In this document: positions 19,541-30,246 of the stretch, one piece after another
Position numbering within the stretch: the first letter of the stretch is position 1
Layout of the letters: each line of letters begins with the position of its first letter
Source of the DNA: Streptomyces californicus
Lineage (GTDB): Bacteria > Actinomycetota > Actinomycetes > Streptomycetales > Streptomycetaceae
Length of the DNA stretch: 64,000 nt
Direction: 5' to 3'
Assembly: GCF_000717645.1 (NCBI RefSeq)
Contig: NZ_JNZZ01000005.1
Span: 186,001-250,000, forward strand
The notes under the pieces: generated by a model
Databases searched by the model: none
Told to the model about the DNA's origin: nothing
What the model saw: the letters and a program-made list of their open reading frames with translations, nothing else
Program-made: the position numbers and the translations under genes

Positions 19541-20422
19541 ATGTTCGGCCGTTGGCTGGGAAACAGAGGCCAGGCGGGTGGGCGCGGTGGGGCCCTCGCC
19601 GGATTCCAGGTGCCCCGCACCGCGGGTGTGCTCAGCTGCCGGGTGCTGGATCCGGTCAACGAACCGGTTCAGCAGGCCGAGTTCACGGTGACCGACAGCG
19701 CGGGCCGGAGGATCACGGGAGGCGAGACGGACCCCTTCGGGAGCGTTCTCGCGACGGTTCCGGCCGGTGACTACCGTCTCGCGGTCACGGCCGAGGGTTT
19801 CTCCCCGTTCCACGGGGCGGTCACGGTCTCCGAGGGGGCGCACGCCAATCTGGGCGATGTGACGCTTCAGGTGGCCCAGCTCCCGCCGCTCCCGGACCCC
19901 GGAGACTGGGACATCGAGCCGAACCACTCACAGATCGGCTTCACGGCCCGGCACATCGGACTCGCCCGCATTCACGGCAGGTTCAACAACTTCGCCGGGG
20001 CGGTCCGGATCGCCGACCGCATGGAGGACTCCGCCATGCACGTGATCATCGACGCCGCGTCGATCGACACCAACGTGCAGATGCGCGACGACCACCTGCG
20101 CTCCGGCGACTTCCTCGACGTCGGCCGCTACCCGACGCTGGAGTTCTACAGCGAGCGCTTCGTCCACCGGGGCGGCAGCCGGTGGGGCGTCACCGGGGCG
20201 CTGACCCTGCACGGGGTGAGCCGGACCGTGACGCTGGACACCCAGTACCTCGGCATCGGCAACGGGCTGGAGGGCGAGACCCGCGCCGCCTGCCGCGCCA
20301 CCACCGAACTGCACCGCGAGGACTTCACGCTCACCTGGCAGACCATGCTGGCGCGCGGGATCGCGGTGGTGGGGCCGAGCATCGTCATCGACCTGGACAT
20401 CCAGATCGTGCCCAAGGGCTGA
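19541..20422 (+). CDS. YceI family protein with N-terminal carboxypeptidase-regulatory-like domain
   Basis: 293 residues in two parts. Residues about 28-115 resemble a carboxypeptidase-regulatory/Ig-like beta-sandwich (VLSCRVLDPVNEPVQQAEFTV, ITGGETDPFGSVLATVPAGDY). Residues about 125-293 form a YceI domain, a lipocalin-like barrel that binds polyisoprenoid lipids (DWDIEPNHSQIGFTARH, TLEFYSERFV, LTLHGVSRTVTLD). No signal peptide is evident: the start is MMFGRWLGNRGQAGG. The ATG at 19541 follows GGGAGTAGGTAAGT; the GTG one codon earlier is possible. The lipid ligand and role are unknown. Fusion to the beta-sandwich is a variation on the single-domain YceI form. Confidence 0.9.
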   Translation: MFGRWLGNRGQAGGRGGALAGFQVPRTAGVLSCRVLDPVNEPVQQAEFTVTDSAGRRITGGETDPFGSVLATVPAGDYRLAVTAEGFSPFHGAVTVSEGAHANLGDVTLQVAQLPPLPDPGDWDIEPNHSQIGFTARHIGLARIHGRFNNFAGAVRIADRMEDSAMHVIIDAASIDTNVQMRDDHLRSGDFLDVGRYPTLEFYSERFVHRGGSRWGVTGALTLHGVSRTVTLDTQYLGIGNGLEGETRAACRATTELHREDFTLTWQTMLARGIAVVGPSIVIDLDIQIVPKG

Positions 20423-20449
20423 CCCGGGCCCGGCCCGCCGGGGCGTCCC

Positions 20450-20695
20450 TCACGGCTGCTCCAGCCAGCCCTCGTACTCCTCGGCGAACGCGTTCAGCGC
20501 GACCGGGTCCAGCCGTCCGGCCGGGTCCTCGACGACCACCAGCCACTGGGCGTCCTCGGCGTCGTCCTCGCCGGCCAGCGCGTCCCGGACGAGCTGAGGC
20601 TCCTCGGCGACCCCGAAGCGGTCCGCCACCTCCTCGGCCACCTCCTCCGCCGCGTCGCGGTCGGGCAGCACCAGTACATGTCTCACATCGCTCAC
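20450..20695 (-). CDS. Small acidic protein, 81 residues
   Basis: Starts at GTG 20695 behind GGAG. The product is strongly acidic (DRDAAEEVAEEVADRF, AGEDDAEDAQWLVVVEDP), alpha/beta in pattern, and ends YEGWLEQP. The N-terminus RHVLVLPDRDAAEEVAEE resembles an ACT- or ribonuclease-inhibitor-like small regulator but I cannot name a family. It converges on the YceI gene (27 bases between stops). A longer upstream frame is open but runs into a tandem-repeat region and is unlikely to be coding. Confidence 0.7.
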   Translation of the reverse strand: MSDVRHVLVLPDRDAAEEVAEEVADRFGVAEEPQLVRDALAGEDDAEDAQWLVVVEDPAGRLDPVALNAFAEEYEGWLEQP

Positions 20696-20808
20696 CCGGA
20701 CATTCTCCGGTACGGGAGCGCGGGCCCGTCGCCGCGGTCCGGGGCTCGCGGCGGCCTCAGACCTGCGGCGGCGTCGCACCCGGGTGCCTTGGACCCGAGG
20801 GGGCCTCC

Positions 20809-20890
20809 GACCCGGAGCGGCCCCGGGCTCCCGCTCCCGCCTCGGACCCGGGACGGCCCCGGGCCCGCGCTCCCGCCTCGGACCCGGGCG
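20809..20890. repeat. 36-base tandem repeat upstream of holA
   Basis: Two adjacent 36-base copies (20809-20844 and 20845-20880) differ at about four positions, and a third begins at 20881. Each contains GACCCGG, GGCCCCGGGC and CTCCCGCCTCG. The repeat lies in the non-coding interval between the small acidic gene and holA. Confidence 0.8.
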
Positions 20891-20943
20891 GCGGCGGTGC
20901 GGGCTGTCGGGGCTGTCAGTGGGGCGTGGGATCCTGGACGGCG

Positions 20944-21930
20944 ATGGCCACCAGGAAGAATTCCACCGACGATCCGCTCGCCCCCCTCACCCTCGCCGTG
21001 GGCCAGGAGGACCTCCTCCTGGACCGTGCGGTGCAGCAGGTGGTGGCGGCCGCGCGCGCTGCCGACGCCGACACGGACGTACGCGATCTGGCGTCCGACC
21101 AGTTGCAGCCCGGCACGCTCGCCGAGCTGACCAGCCCCTCGCTCTTCGCCGAGCGCAAGGTCGTGATCGTGCGCAACGCGCAGGACCTCTCGGCCGACAC
21201 CGTCAAGGACGTCAAGGCGTACCTCGGCTCGCCGGTCGAGGAGATCACCCTCGTCCTGCTGCACGCGGGCGGGGCCAAGGGCAAGGGCCTGCTCGACGCG
21301 GCACGCAAGGCGGGCGCCCGGGAGGTCGCCTGCCCGAAGACCACCAAGCCGGCCGAGCGGCTCACGTTCGTACGGTCGGAGTTCCGGACGCACGGGCGGT
21401 CCGCGACGCCGGAGGCATGCCAGGCGCTCGTCGACTCCATCGGCAGCGATCTGCGGGAGCTGGCCAGCGCGGTGTCCCAGCTGGTCGCGGACGTCGAGGG
21501 CACGATCGATGAGGCCGTCGTCGGGCGCTACTACACCGGGCGTGCGGAAGCCTCGTCGTTCACCGTCGCCGACCGGGCGGTCGAAGGGCGCGCGGCGGAG
21601 GCGCTGGAGGCGCTGCGGTGGTCGTTGTCGACCGGGGTCCCGCCCGTCCTGATCACCAGCGCACTGGCCCAGGGGGTGCGGGCGATCGGGAAGCTGTCCT
21701 CGGCGCGGGGAGGCCGGCCCGCCGATCTGGCACGGGAGCTGGGCATGCCGCCGTGGAAGATCGACCGCGTACGCCAGCAGATGCGGGGCTGGACTCCGGA
21801 CGGGGTCGCGGTGGCCCTGCGGGCGGTGGCGGCGGCGGACGCGGGGGTGAAGGGCGGAGGGGACGACCCCGAGTACGCCCTGGAGAAGGCCGTCGTCGTC
21901 ATCGCCCGGGCCGCTCGGTCGGGGCGGTAG
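20944..21930 (+). CDS. holA: DNA polymerase III subunit delta
   Basis: 328 residues. Delta opens the sliding clamp as part of the clamp loader with tau/gamma and delta-prime. The start MATRKNSTDDPLAPLTLAVGQEDLLLDRAV, the SLFAERKVVIVRNAQDLS block, the PVEEITLVLLHAGGAKGKGLLDAARKAG region and the C-terminal helical domain (LGMPPWKIDRVRQQM) all fit the family. There is no intact Walker A, as expected for delta. It stands alone on the + strand, followed by a repeat cluster and a strong hairpin shared with rpsT. Confidence 0.93.
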   Translation: MATRKNSTDDPLAPLTLAVGQEDLLLDRAVQQVVAAARAADADTDVRDLASDQLQPGTLAELTSPSLFAERKVVIVRNAQDLSADTVKDVKAYLGSPVEEITLVLLHAGGAKGKGLLDAARKAGAREVACPKTTKPAERLTFVRSEFRTHGRSATPEACQALVDSIGSDLRELASAVSQLVADVEGTIDEAVVGRYYTGRAEASSFTVADRAVEGRAAEALEALRWSLSTGVPPVLITSALAQGVRAIGKLSSARGGRPADLARELGMPPWKIDRVRQQMRGWTPDGVAVALRAVAAADAGVKGGGDDPEYALEKAVVVIARAARSGR

Positions 21931-21972
21931 CGGTTCCGTCCGGTCCGCCGCGGGGAGCGAGGCCCTGTCGTG

Positions 21973-22114
21973 ACCGGTTCCGTCCGCAAGCGCCGAACGG
22001 GCCGGAACGGGTCGCCGCGTCGCGCCGGGAGGGTGCGGGCCCTCGTGCGATCACCGGTTCCGTCCGCAAGCGCCGGACGGGCTGAGGGTGCGCCGGACGG
22101 GCCGGAACGGGTCG
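21973..22114. repeat. Dispersed GC-rich hairpin repeats between holA and rpsT
   Basis: Two near-identical 30-base copies at 21973-22002 and 22053-22082 share ACCGGTTCCGTCCGCAAGCG. A related element, CGGACGGGCCGGAACGGGTCG, occurs at about 21991-22013 (one base changed) and 22091-22114. The unit folds (CCGTCCG against CGGACGG), like Streptomyces intergenic REP-type repeats. Confidence 0.75.
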
Positions 22115-22148
22115 TCGGGCGGGCCGGAGAGTGGCCCTTGTCCACACG

Positions 22149-22190
22149 AAAGCCCCGGCCCGACCTGGGGAGATCGGGGACCGGGGCTTC
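22149..22190. terminator. Bidirectional terminator between holA and rpsT
   Basis: AAGCCCCGG (22150-22158) pairs with CCGGGGCTT (22181-22189), with a nested CCCGA/TCGGG. The arms fit termination from both sides; holA ends 219 bases to the left and rpsT 136 bases to the right. Confidence 0.8.
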
Positions 22191-22325
22191 CGGGTCATGC
22201 TCTGGTGCGCCGCACCCGCGTGGCGAACGCAGGTTCGGTGTGCGGCGCGGGGGCCGGGCAGGGGCGGGAGAGAGGGCCCGCTGGTCCGTTCCGGCGAATC
22301 ACATCAGTGAGCTCCGGGAAGAAGC

Positions 22326-22592
22326 TCAGGCCTGCAGGGAGGCAACCTTGGACGCCAGCGCCGACTTCTTGTTGGCGGCGGCGTTCTTGTGGATGACACC
22401 CTTCGAGACGGCCTTGTCGAGCTGACGGGAGGCGTCGCGAGCGGCCGTGGTGGCCTTCTCGACGTCACCGGCGACGACGGCCTCGCGGGCCTTGCGGATC
22501 GCGGTCTTGAGCGACGACTTGACGGCCTTGTTGCGCAGGCGCGCCTTCTCGTTGGTCTTGTTCCGCTTGATCTGGGACTTGATGTTCGCCAC
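22326..22592 (-). CDS. rpsT: 30S ribosomal protein S20
   Basis: 88 residues, very basic and helical, starting [21 protein letters not shown] and ending [14 protein letters not shown], the standard S20 pattern. S20 binds 16S rRNA early in 30S assembly. The GTG at 22592 gives the canonical length; its ribosome site (GAAAAGG region) is modest. rpsT divergent from lepA is a conserved arrangement, and the two promoters share the 216-base interval. Confidence 0.97.
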   Translation of the reverse strand: MANIKSQIKRNKTNEKARLRNKAVKSSLKTAIRKAREAVVAGDVEKATTAARDASRQLDKAVSKGVIHKNAAANKKSALASKVASLQA

Positions 22593-22808
22593 GAAAAGAG
22601 CCTTTTCAGGTTCGTTGGATCTTCCAGGTGAGCCCCGCCGCTCGTGAGAGCCACGAGGCACAGCTGTCCACGGTAGCAGTCACCCTCCGACCGGCCCAAA
22701 CCGGTCGCCGCCCCGCAGGCGTGGGACGATGGAGCCTACGTATCGATCCGACCGACCCGACATCGACCCGAGACACGGCGTTCGGCGTCTCAAGAATCAG
22801 GACCCTGC

Positions 22809-24683
22809 GTGCCCGCGACTCCTTCCAACGTGCCCGAGCCGAGCCGTACCGACCCGGCGCTGATCCGCAACTTCTGCATCATCGCGCACATCGACCACGG
22901 CAAGTCGACCCTCGCCGACCGGATGCTTCAGCTGACCGGAGTGGTCGACCAGCGGCAGATGCGTGCTCAGTACCTCGACCGGATGGACATCGAGCGCGAG
23001 CGCGGCATCACCATCAAGTCCCAGGCGGTGCGGCTGCCCTGGGCGCCCACCGAGGGCGAGGACAAGGGCCTGACCCACGTCCTCAACATGATCGACACCC
23101 CGGGCCACGTGGACTTCACGTACGAGGTCTCCCGTTCGCTCGCCGCCTGCGAGGGCACGGTCCTGCTGGTCGACGCCGCGCAGGGCATCGAGGCCCAGAC
23201 GCTGGCCAACCTCTACCTCGCGATGGAGAACGACCTCACCATCGTCCCGGTGCTCAACAAGATCGACCTCCCGGCCGCCCAGCCGGAGAAGTTCTCCGAG
23301 GAGCTGGCGAACCTCATCGGCTGCCAGCCCGAGGACGTGCTCAAGGTCTCCGCCAAGACCGGTGTCGGCGTGGACGCGCTGCTCGACCGGGTCGTGCGGG
23401 ACGTGCCGGCCCCGGTCGGCGTCGCGGACGCCCCCGCCCGCGCGATGATCTTCGACTCGGTCTACGACTCGTACCGCGGTGTCGTCACCTACGTCCGTGT
23501 CGTCGACGGCCAGCTCAACAAGCGCGAGCGCATCAGGATGATGTCGACCGGCGCCACCCACGAGCTGCTGGAGATCGGGGTGTCCTCCCCGGAGATGACC
23601 CCGGCCGACGGCATCGGCGTGGGCGAGGTCGGCTACATCATCACCGGCGTGAAGGACGTCCGGCAGTCCAAGGTCGGTGACACGATCACCTCCCTGAACA
23701 ACGGGGCGACCGAGCCGCTGGGCGGCTACAAGGACCCGAAGCCGATGGTCTTCTCGGGCCTCTACCCGCTGGACGGCTCCGACTACCCGGACCTGCGCGA
23801 GGCGCTCGACAAGCTCCAGCTCAACGACGCCGCCCTGGTCTACGAGCCGGAGACCTCCGCCGCGCTCGGCTTCGGCTTCCGCGTCGGCTTCCTCGGCCTG
23901 CTCCACCTGGACGTGGTCCGCGAGCGGCTGGAGCGCGAGTTCGGGCTCGACCTCATCGCCACCGCGCCCAACGTGGTCTACCGCGTCGAGATGGAGGACG
24001 GCACCGAGCACGTCGTCACCAACCCGAGCGAGTTCCCCGAGGGCAAGATCGACAAGGTGCACGAGCCGGTCGTCCGCGCCACGGTGCTGGCCCCGAGCGA
24101 GTTCATCGGCGCGATCATGGAGCTGTGCCAGGGCCGTCGCGGCACCCTCCTCGGCATGGACTACCTTTCCGAGGACCGGGTCGAGATCCGCTACACCCTC
24201 CCGCTCGCGGAGATCGTCTTCGACTTCTTCGACCAGTTGAAGTCCAAGACCCGCGGATACGCCTCCCTCGACTACGAGCCCACCGGCGAGCAGACGGCCA
24301 ACCTCGTCAAGGTCGACATCCTGCTCCACGGCGACAAGGTGGACGCGTTCTCCGCGGTCACCCACAAGGACAAGGCGTACGCGTACGGCGTACGGCTCGT
24401 CGCCAAGCTGCAGAAGCTCATCCCGCGCCAGAACTTCGAGGTGCCCATCCAAGCGGCCATCGGGGCCCGGGTCATCGCCCGCGAGACCGTCCGCGCCATC
24501 CGCAAGGACGTCCTCGCCAAGTGCTACGGCGGTGACATCTCCCGTAAGCGGAAGCTGCTGGAGAAGCAGAAGGAGGGCAAGAAGCGGATGAAGATGGTCG
24601 GCAACGTGGAGGTCCCGCAGGACGCCTTCATCTCCGTCCTGTCGACCGACGAGTCCGCCGGGGAGAGCAAGGGCAAGAAGTAG
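22809..24683 (+). CDS. lepA: Elongation factor 4 (back-translocase)
   Basis: 624 residues. LepA/EF4 is a ribosome-associated GTPase of the EF-G type, implicated in back-translocation or in 30S assembly. The G1 motif [15 protein letters not shown]2 region RGITIKSQ, G3 DTPGHVDF, G4 NKIDLP and SAKTGVGV are intact. The LepA-specific C-terminal domain ([29 protein letters not shown]) distinguishes it from EF-G. GTG 22809 starts [16 protein letters not shown]. It is divergent from rpsT, and a long hairpin follows the stop. Confidence 0.97.
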   Translation: MPATPSNVPEPSRTDPALIRNFCIIAHIDHGKSTLADRMLQLTGVVDQRQMRAQYLDRMDIERERGITIKSQAVRLPWAPTEGEDKGLTHVLNMIDTPGHVDFTYEVSRSLAACEGTVLLVDAAQGIEAQTLANLYLAMENDLTIVPVLNKIDLPAAQPEKFSEELANLIGCQPEDVLKVSAKTGVGVDALLDRVVRDVPAPVGVADAPARAMIFDSVYDSYRGVVTYVRVVDGQLNKRERIRMMSTGATHELLEIGVSSPEMTPADGIGVGEVGYIITGVKDVRQSKVGDTITSLNNGATEPLGGYKDPKPMVFSGLYPLDGSDYPDLREALDKLQLNDAALVYEPETSAALGFGFRVGFLGLLHLDVVRERLEREFGLDLIATAPNVVYRVEMEDGTEHVVTNPSEFPEGKIDKVHEPVVRATVLAPSEFIGAIMELCQGRRGTLLGMDYLSEDRVEIRYTLPLAEIVFDFFDQLKSKTRGYASLDYEPTGEQTANLVKVDILLHGDKVDAFSAVTHKDKAYAYGVRLVAKLQKLIPRQNFEVPIQAAIGARVIARETVRAIRKDVLAKCYGGDISRKRKLLEKQKEGKKRMKMVGNVEVPQDAFISVLSTDESAGESKGKK

Positions 24684-24743
24684 CCGGGAGGCGGTGTTCA
24701 CACCGCCGTTCCCGACGTGCTCGCCCCGCCTCCGGGCGGCCGG

Positions 24744-24786
24744 AAAGGGCCCCCGCTCCGCAGCCGTACGCGGAGCGGGGGCCCTT
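24744..24786 (+). terminator. Terminator after lepA
   Basis: AAAGGGCCCCCGCTCCGC pairs perfectly with GCGGAGCGGGGGCCCTTT across an 8-base loop: 18 pairs, with A and T runs at the stem ends. Confidence 0.9.
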
Positions 24787-24871
24787 TGTCGTGCTCCCTT
24801 TCGTTATGAAGCGGCGGCCCGCTGCCCCTTACGTGGCGGACACGCGCGCTTTACTCTGATCACGTCTTGAT

Positions 24872-24890
24872 GGTTACTGACCAGTTAAAC
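24872..24890 (+). promoter_or_regulatory. Candidate TetR-type operator upstream of acyl-CoA synthetase
   Basis: ACTGACCAGT inside GGTTACTGACCAGTTAAAC forms a short palindrome (ACTG/CAGT), the kind bound by TetR-family fatty-acid regulators. It lies 126 bases upstream of the GTG in the only A/T-rich part of the 330-base interval. The rest of that interval (24891-25015) is an untranslated leader with no other recognisable element. Confidence 0.4.
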
Positions 24891-25015
24891 AAGCAGAACA
24901 TGCAGGTAGAGCAGTAGGACGAGAGCAGCGAGAAGCAGCAGGCACCAGGACGACAGCAGCTGGTCGCTGTATCAAAGAAGCCGGTCGTAGCAATGCCGCA
25001 GGCCCGGAGGACGTC

Positions 25016-26905
<1,890 letters not shown>

Positions 26906-26910
26906 CGGGC

Positions 26911-26946
26911 GGCCCGGCCCGTCCGCTTCACGGCGGGCCGGGCCGG
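26911..26946. terminator. Hairpin after acyl-CoA synthetase gene
   Basis: CGGCCCGGCCCG pairs with CGGGCCGGGCCG, 12 pairs with a 12-base loop, starting six bases after the stop. Confidence 0.7.
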
Positions 26947-27101
26947 ACAAGTCCCGCAGGCGGATCGCGCGGACCGTCCGGGGGCTCGGCCCCGGACGGA
27001 CACGGGCGGGGCGCCCGGACCCTGCGGGGGCCGGGGCCCCGCCCGTCGTACGTGCGCGTACGCCCGGGCACGCCCGGGGAGGGCCGCGCTCCTCGGACGC
27101 C

Positions 27102-27953
27102 TCACGCGTCGGGCAGGACGAGGAAGACCTCGGAGAACGTGAGGCCGTGCCGGTCGGTCGTCACCCCGCACGGGCAGCCCAGGGTGACCCGGCGCCAGTC
27201 GCAGACGACGGTCCACGGCCCGTCCGCGTTCGAACACCCGGGGCAGCGGAACGTGTCGGCCGTCCACACGTGGCGGGCGGGCCTCCCGTAGTGCCGGAGG
27301 CGGCCCGCGTACCGCGTGCGCCAGGGAACGGCCGCCGGGTGCCGGGCCCCGGTCCCGGGCGGGGCCGGAGCCGCCAGGGCGGTGAAGACATCGGTCAGAC
27401 CGGGCAGGAGGGCTTCGCCCGCGTCGGTCGGCGGCGCCTCCGGCCGGTCGGCCGCGTCATGCGTCGCCGCTCCGCGTGCCGCCGCGCCCTCGGGGGCGGC
27501 TGACCCGCTCGGGACCGGGTAGCGCGGGGCCGCGGCGGCGGGCGGCGGATTGGGGGTGCCGTACCAGGGCACGTACGCACGGGCGACGGCCGCCAGCAGG
27601 GCCGCGGCCGGCGGGCTGACCGCGCCCGCGTCGAGGTGGTGGACCGCCCTGCGCCAGATCCGCTGGAGCCTCCGGTCCCGGTCCACGGCCCGTGCCCGCG
27701 CCCAGGCGGCCCCGCGCCGGGGGAGGGGAGCGGTCAGCCGGGCGAGGACCCTCGCGGCGGCCTCGGCGTCCGCCGCGTCCGGCCGCCACACGCCGCTCTC
27801 CAGCCACCCCCGGGCGCGCTCCGCCTCCCGGTGCAGCGCGCGGACCGGCAGCGGGGAGACACCGGAGGCGGAAGCGCTCGTGGGGCCCTTCGGGTCAGGC
27901 TCCTCGGCACTGGGGACCACCGCGTCGGACGTCCGCCCGCAGTCCGCCGTCAT
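27102..27953 (-). CDS. Hypothetical protein with C-terminal Cys motifs
   Basis: 283 residues, unrecognised. The N-terminal half is helical and Ala/Arg-rich (REAERARGWLESGVWRPDAADAEAA, RRLQRIWRRAVHHLD). The middle is Pro/Ala-rich low complexity. The C-terminal ~75 residues are more ordered: TADTFRCPGCSNADGPW, VVCDWRRVTLGCPCGVTTDRHG, with paired cysteines suggesting a small zinc or structural site. ATG 27953 is the start. It is divergent from the PP2C-type regulator with 306 bases between; whether they are related functionally is unknown. Confidence 0.65.
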   Translation of the reverse strand: MTADCGRTSDAVVPSAEEPDPKGPTSASASGVSPLPVRALHREAERARGWLESGVWRPDAADAEAAARVLARLTAPLPRRGAAWARARAVDRDRRLQRIWRRAVHHLDAGAVSPPAAALLAAVARAYVPWYGTPNPPPAAAAPRYPVPSGSAAPEGAAARGAATHDAADRPEAPPTDAGEALLPGLTDVFTALAAPAPPGTGARHPAAVPWRTRYAGRLRHYGRPARHVWTADTFRCPGCSNADGPWTVVCDWRRVTLGCPCGVTTDRHGLTFSEVFLVLPDA

Positions 27954-28259
27954 CAGGCCCCCGCCCTCGTCCCACCCTGCTCACCGACGTATCGGGCGAA
28001 CGATATACGGGTACCGGCGGCGCCCCCGTGCGCAGCGCCCCGCCCGCACCCTCCGCAGCGCTCCGGCGCGGCCCTCCCAGGCGGTCGGCGACCGGCGGGC
28101 CGGCCGAGCCGTCGCGGGCGTGCCCGCCCACGGCCCATCGGTTTTCCGAAGCCTTGCGTTCGAATGTGCTCGATTTTCTGCCCACTTCAGTAACTCGGTG
28201 CTTATGCGTGCCGCCCGTCTGTCACTCTGTCGGTGTCGTCGGACCGTAGGAGCCGTACC
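27954..28259. other. Divergent promoter region before the PP2C regulator
   Basis: About 300 bases. GTATCG (27989-27994) with CGATATAC (28001-28008) forms an imperfect inverted repeat in the half nearest the minus-strand gene. The right half (28150-28205) is less GC-rich (CTCGATTTTCTG, CAGTAACTCGG) and probably carries the promoter of the regulator, whose ribosome site AGGAG (about 28249-28253) decides the start at 28260. No gene seen. Confidence 0.45.
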
Positions 28260-30215
28260 GTGGCGCCCCTTCCCCTGCAGCGGGACACCGTGCAGCGTCC
28301 CGGCACCTCCCGTGCCGGGTGCGTGCCGGGCCGTCGCCCGGCCAGTCGTACGAGCCTGCCCGGAATTCCGCTCGCCCCGTCCGCGGCCCGGCGGTTCGTG
28401 CGGGCCGCGCTCGCGGAGTGGACCGGGCTCGGGGTGCCCGCCGCCGTGGGGTTCAGCGACCGGCTCGCCGACGACGCCGTGACCGTCACCAACGAGCTGG
28501 TCACCAACGCCGTCGTGCACGCCGGGACCACCGTCGACCTGGTCATCACGCTGGAGGAGGGCGGCGAGGAGCCGTCCGCCGCCCTCGTCCTGGAGGTCAC
28601 CGACCACCACCCGGCCCGCCCCGTCAGCGGTGACGACCCCGCCCCGGAGCCCGAACCCGCCGGGGCCGCCGCCGGGGAGCTGCCCGACCCCGCCGAGTAC
28701 GGGCGCGGCCTCCAGCTCGTCGCCACCCTCGCCGACTCCTGGGGCATCACCTACCGCACCGGCCGCAAGACGGTCTGGGCCCGCCTCCCCGTCGACGACT
28801 GGAGCGCCCCGCCCGCCCAGCCGGAAGCGGACGCCCTCCGGCGCGGCCTGCGCGCCGCCGAACTCCTCGCCCCCGTCGCCCGGCGCACCGAGCGCGACGA
28901 CACCGTCTGGGACGGCCGGGGCGCCCCCGCCTTCCTCGCCGAGGCGTCCGACCTGCTCGCCGGGCAGCTCGACGAGGATCTGGTGGCGGCCATAGCGGGC
29001 CAGCTCCTGGTGCCCCGGCTGGCCGACTGGTGCGCGATCCGGCTGGAGGCCGAGAGCGGGAAGTCGGCCGCCGAGCCCCGCCCCGTCCAGGTCCGGCACC
29101 GCGACGAGAGCGGCGCCGAGGCCCTGCGCGCCGCCCTGGAGACGGCTCCTTTTACGCTCCCGGCCGTGGCGGGGTCCGGACCCGTACCGGTCCCCGTGCC
29201 GTGGTCGGCCGCCCGGGCCGAAGGGGCCGGCGGCGCCCCGCGCCCCGGCTGCCCCGACGGGGCCGCGCTCGCGTTCCGGATCACCGCCGGGGGCCGGACG
29301 CTCGGCACCGTCATCGTCGGGCGGGAGGGCGACGCCCCGGTGCCCGAGGCCGTCTCCTCGCTCATCGAGGACTTCGTCCGCCGGCTCGGCCTTGCCGTGG
29401 GGGCCGCCCGCGCCTACACCCGGCAGGCCACCATCAGCCGCATCCTCCAGCGCGGACTGCTCCCCAGCAAGGTCGCCGACATCCCCGGCGTCACCAGCGC
29501 CCTCGTGTACGAGCCGAGCGACGACGGCGTGGTCGGCGGCGACTTCTACGACATCTTCCCGTGCCCCGGCGACCGCTGGTGCTTCGTCCTCGGCGACGTC
29601 CAGGGCTCCGGCCCCGAGGCCGCCGTCGTCACCGGCCTCGCCCGCCCCTGGCTGCGGCTCCTCTCCCGCGAGGGCTTCGGCGTCGGGGAGGTGCTGGACC
29701 GGCTCAACCGGCTGCTCCTCGACGACGCGATGGAGGCCGCCGAGGCCGCCGCCCTGATGGTCGCCGCCGCCGGGGGACAACAGCTCCACGACGGCACCCA
29801 GCCGCGGTTCCTCTCCCTGCTCTACGGGGAGGTCGTGCCGCTCCCCGGCGGCGGGGTCCGCTGCACGGTGGCCAGCGCCGGACACCCGCTGCCGCTGCTG
29901 CTGCGCCCCGACGGTTCCGTACGCCCGGCCGCCGAGCCCCAGGTCCTGCTCGGGGTCGTCGAGGAGGTGGCCTACGAGAGCCAGGTCTTCGACCTCGCGC
30001 CCGGCGACACCCTCCTCTGCGTCACCGACGGGGTGACCGAGCGGCGCTCGGGCCCGCTGATGTTCGACGACGGGGACGGGCTCGCCCGGGCCCTGGCAGG
30101 CTGCGCCGGACTGCCCGCCGACGCCACCGCCGAACGGCTGCGGCGGGCCGTCCACGAGTTCGCCGAGCAGCCCCCGGACGACGACGTGGCGCTGCTGGTC
30201 CTGCACGCGGACTGA
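28260..30215 (+). CDS. PP2C (SpoIIE/RsbU-type) phosphatase with ATPase and GAF domains
   Basis: 651 residues in three domains. An HATPase (anti-sigma kinase-like) domain comes first, with N-box NELVTNAVVHAGT and G-box GRGLQLVATLADSWG (about residues 40-165). A GAF-like sensory region covers about 220-375. A SpoIIE-type PP2C domain follows from about 385: GGDFYDIF, GDVQGSGPEAA, TDGVTERRS, and the final PDDDVALLVL, with metal-binding aspartates intact. Such proteins act on anti-anti-sigma factors. I use GTG 28260, eight bases after TAGGAG; a GTG at 28233 is possible. No sigma, anti-sigma or antagonist gene is nearby, so its partners are encoded elsewhere. Confidence 0.9.
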   Translation: MAPLPLQRDTVQRPGTSRAGCVPGRRPASRTSLPGIPLAPSAARRFVRAALAEWTGLGVPAAVGFSDRLADDAVTVTNELVTNAVVHAGTTVDLVITLEEGGEEPSAALVLEVTDHHPARPVSGDDPAPEPEPAGAAAGELPDPAEYGRGLQLVATLADSWGITYRTGRKTVWARLPVDDWSAPPAQPEADALRRGLRAAELLAPVARRTERDDTVWDGRGAPAFLAEASDLLAGQLDEDLVAAIAGQLLVPRLADWCAIRLEAESGKSAAEPRPVQVRHRDESGAEALRAALETAPFTLPAVAGSGPVPVPVPWSAARAEGAGGAPRPGCPDGAALAFRITAGGRTLGTVIVGREGDAPVPEAVSSLIEDFVRRLGLAVGAARAYTRQATISRILQRGLLPSKVADIPGVTSALVYEPSDDGVVGGDFYDIFPCPGDRWCFVLGDVQGSGPEAAVVTGLARPWLRLLSREGFGVGEVLDRLNRLLLDDAMEAAEAAALMVAAAGGQQLHDGTQPRFLSLLYGEVVPLPGGGVRCTVASAGHPLPLLLRPDGSVRPAAEPQVLLGVVEEVAYESQVFDLAPGDTLLCVTDGVTERRSGPLMFDDGDGLARALAGCAGLPADATAERLRRAVHEFAEQPPDDDVALLVLHAD

Positions 30216-30246
30216 AGCACGTCGGGGGCGAGCGACAATGGACGGT

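Noticed and set aside
28204..28259. Short frame MRAARLSLCRC near the PP2C regulator start
   Set aside because: It does not stop before the gene and lacks a ribosome site.
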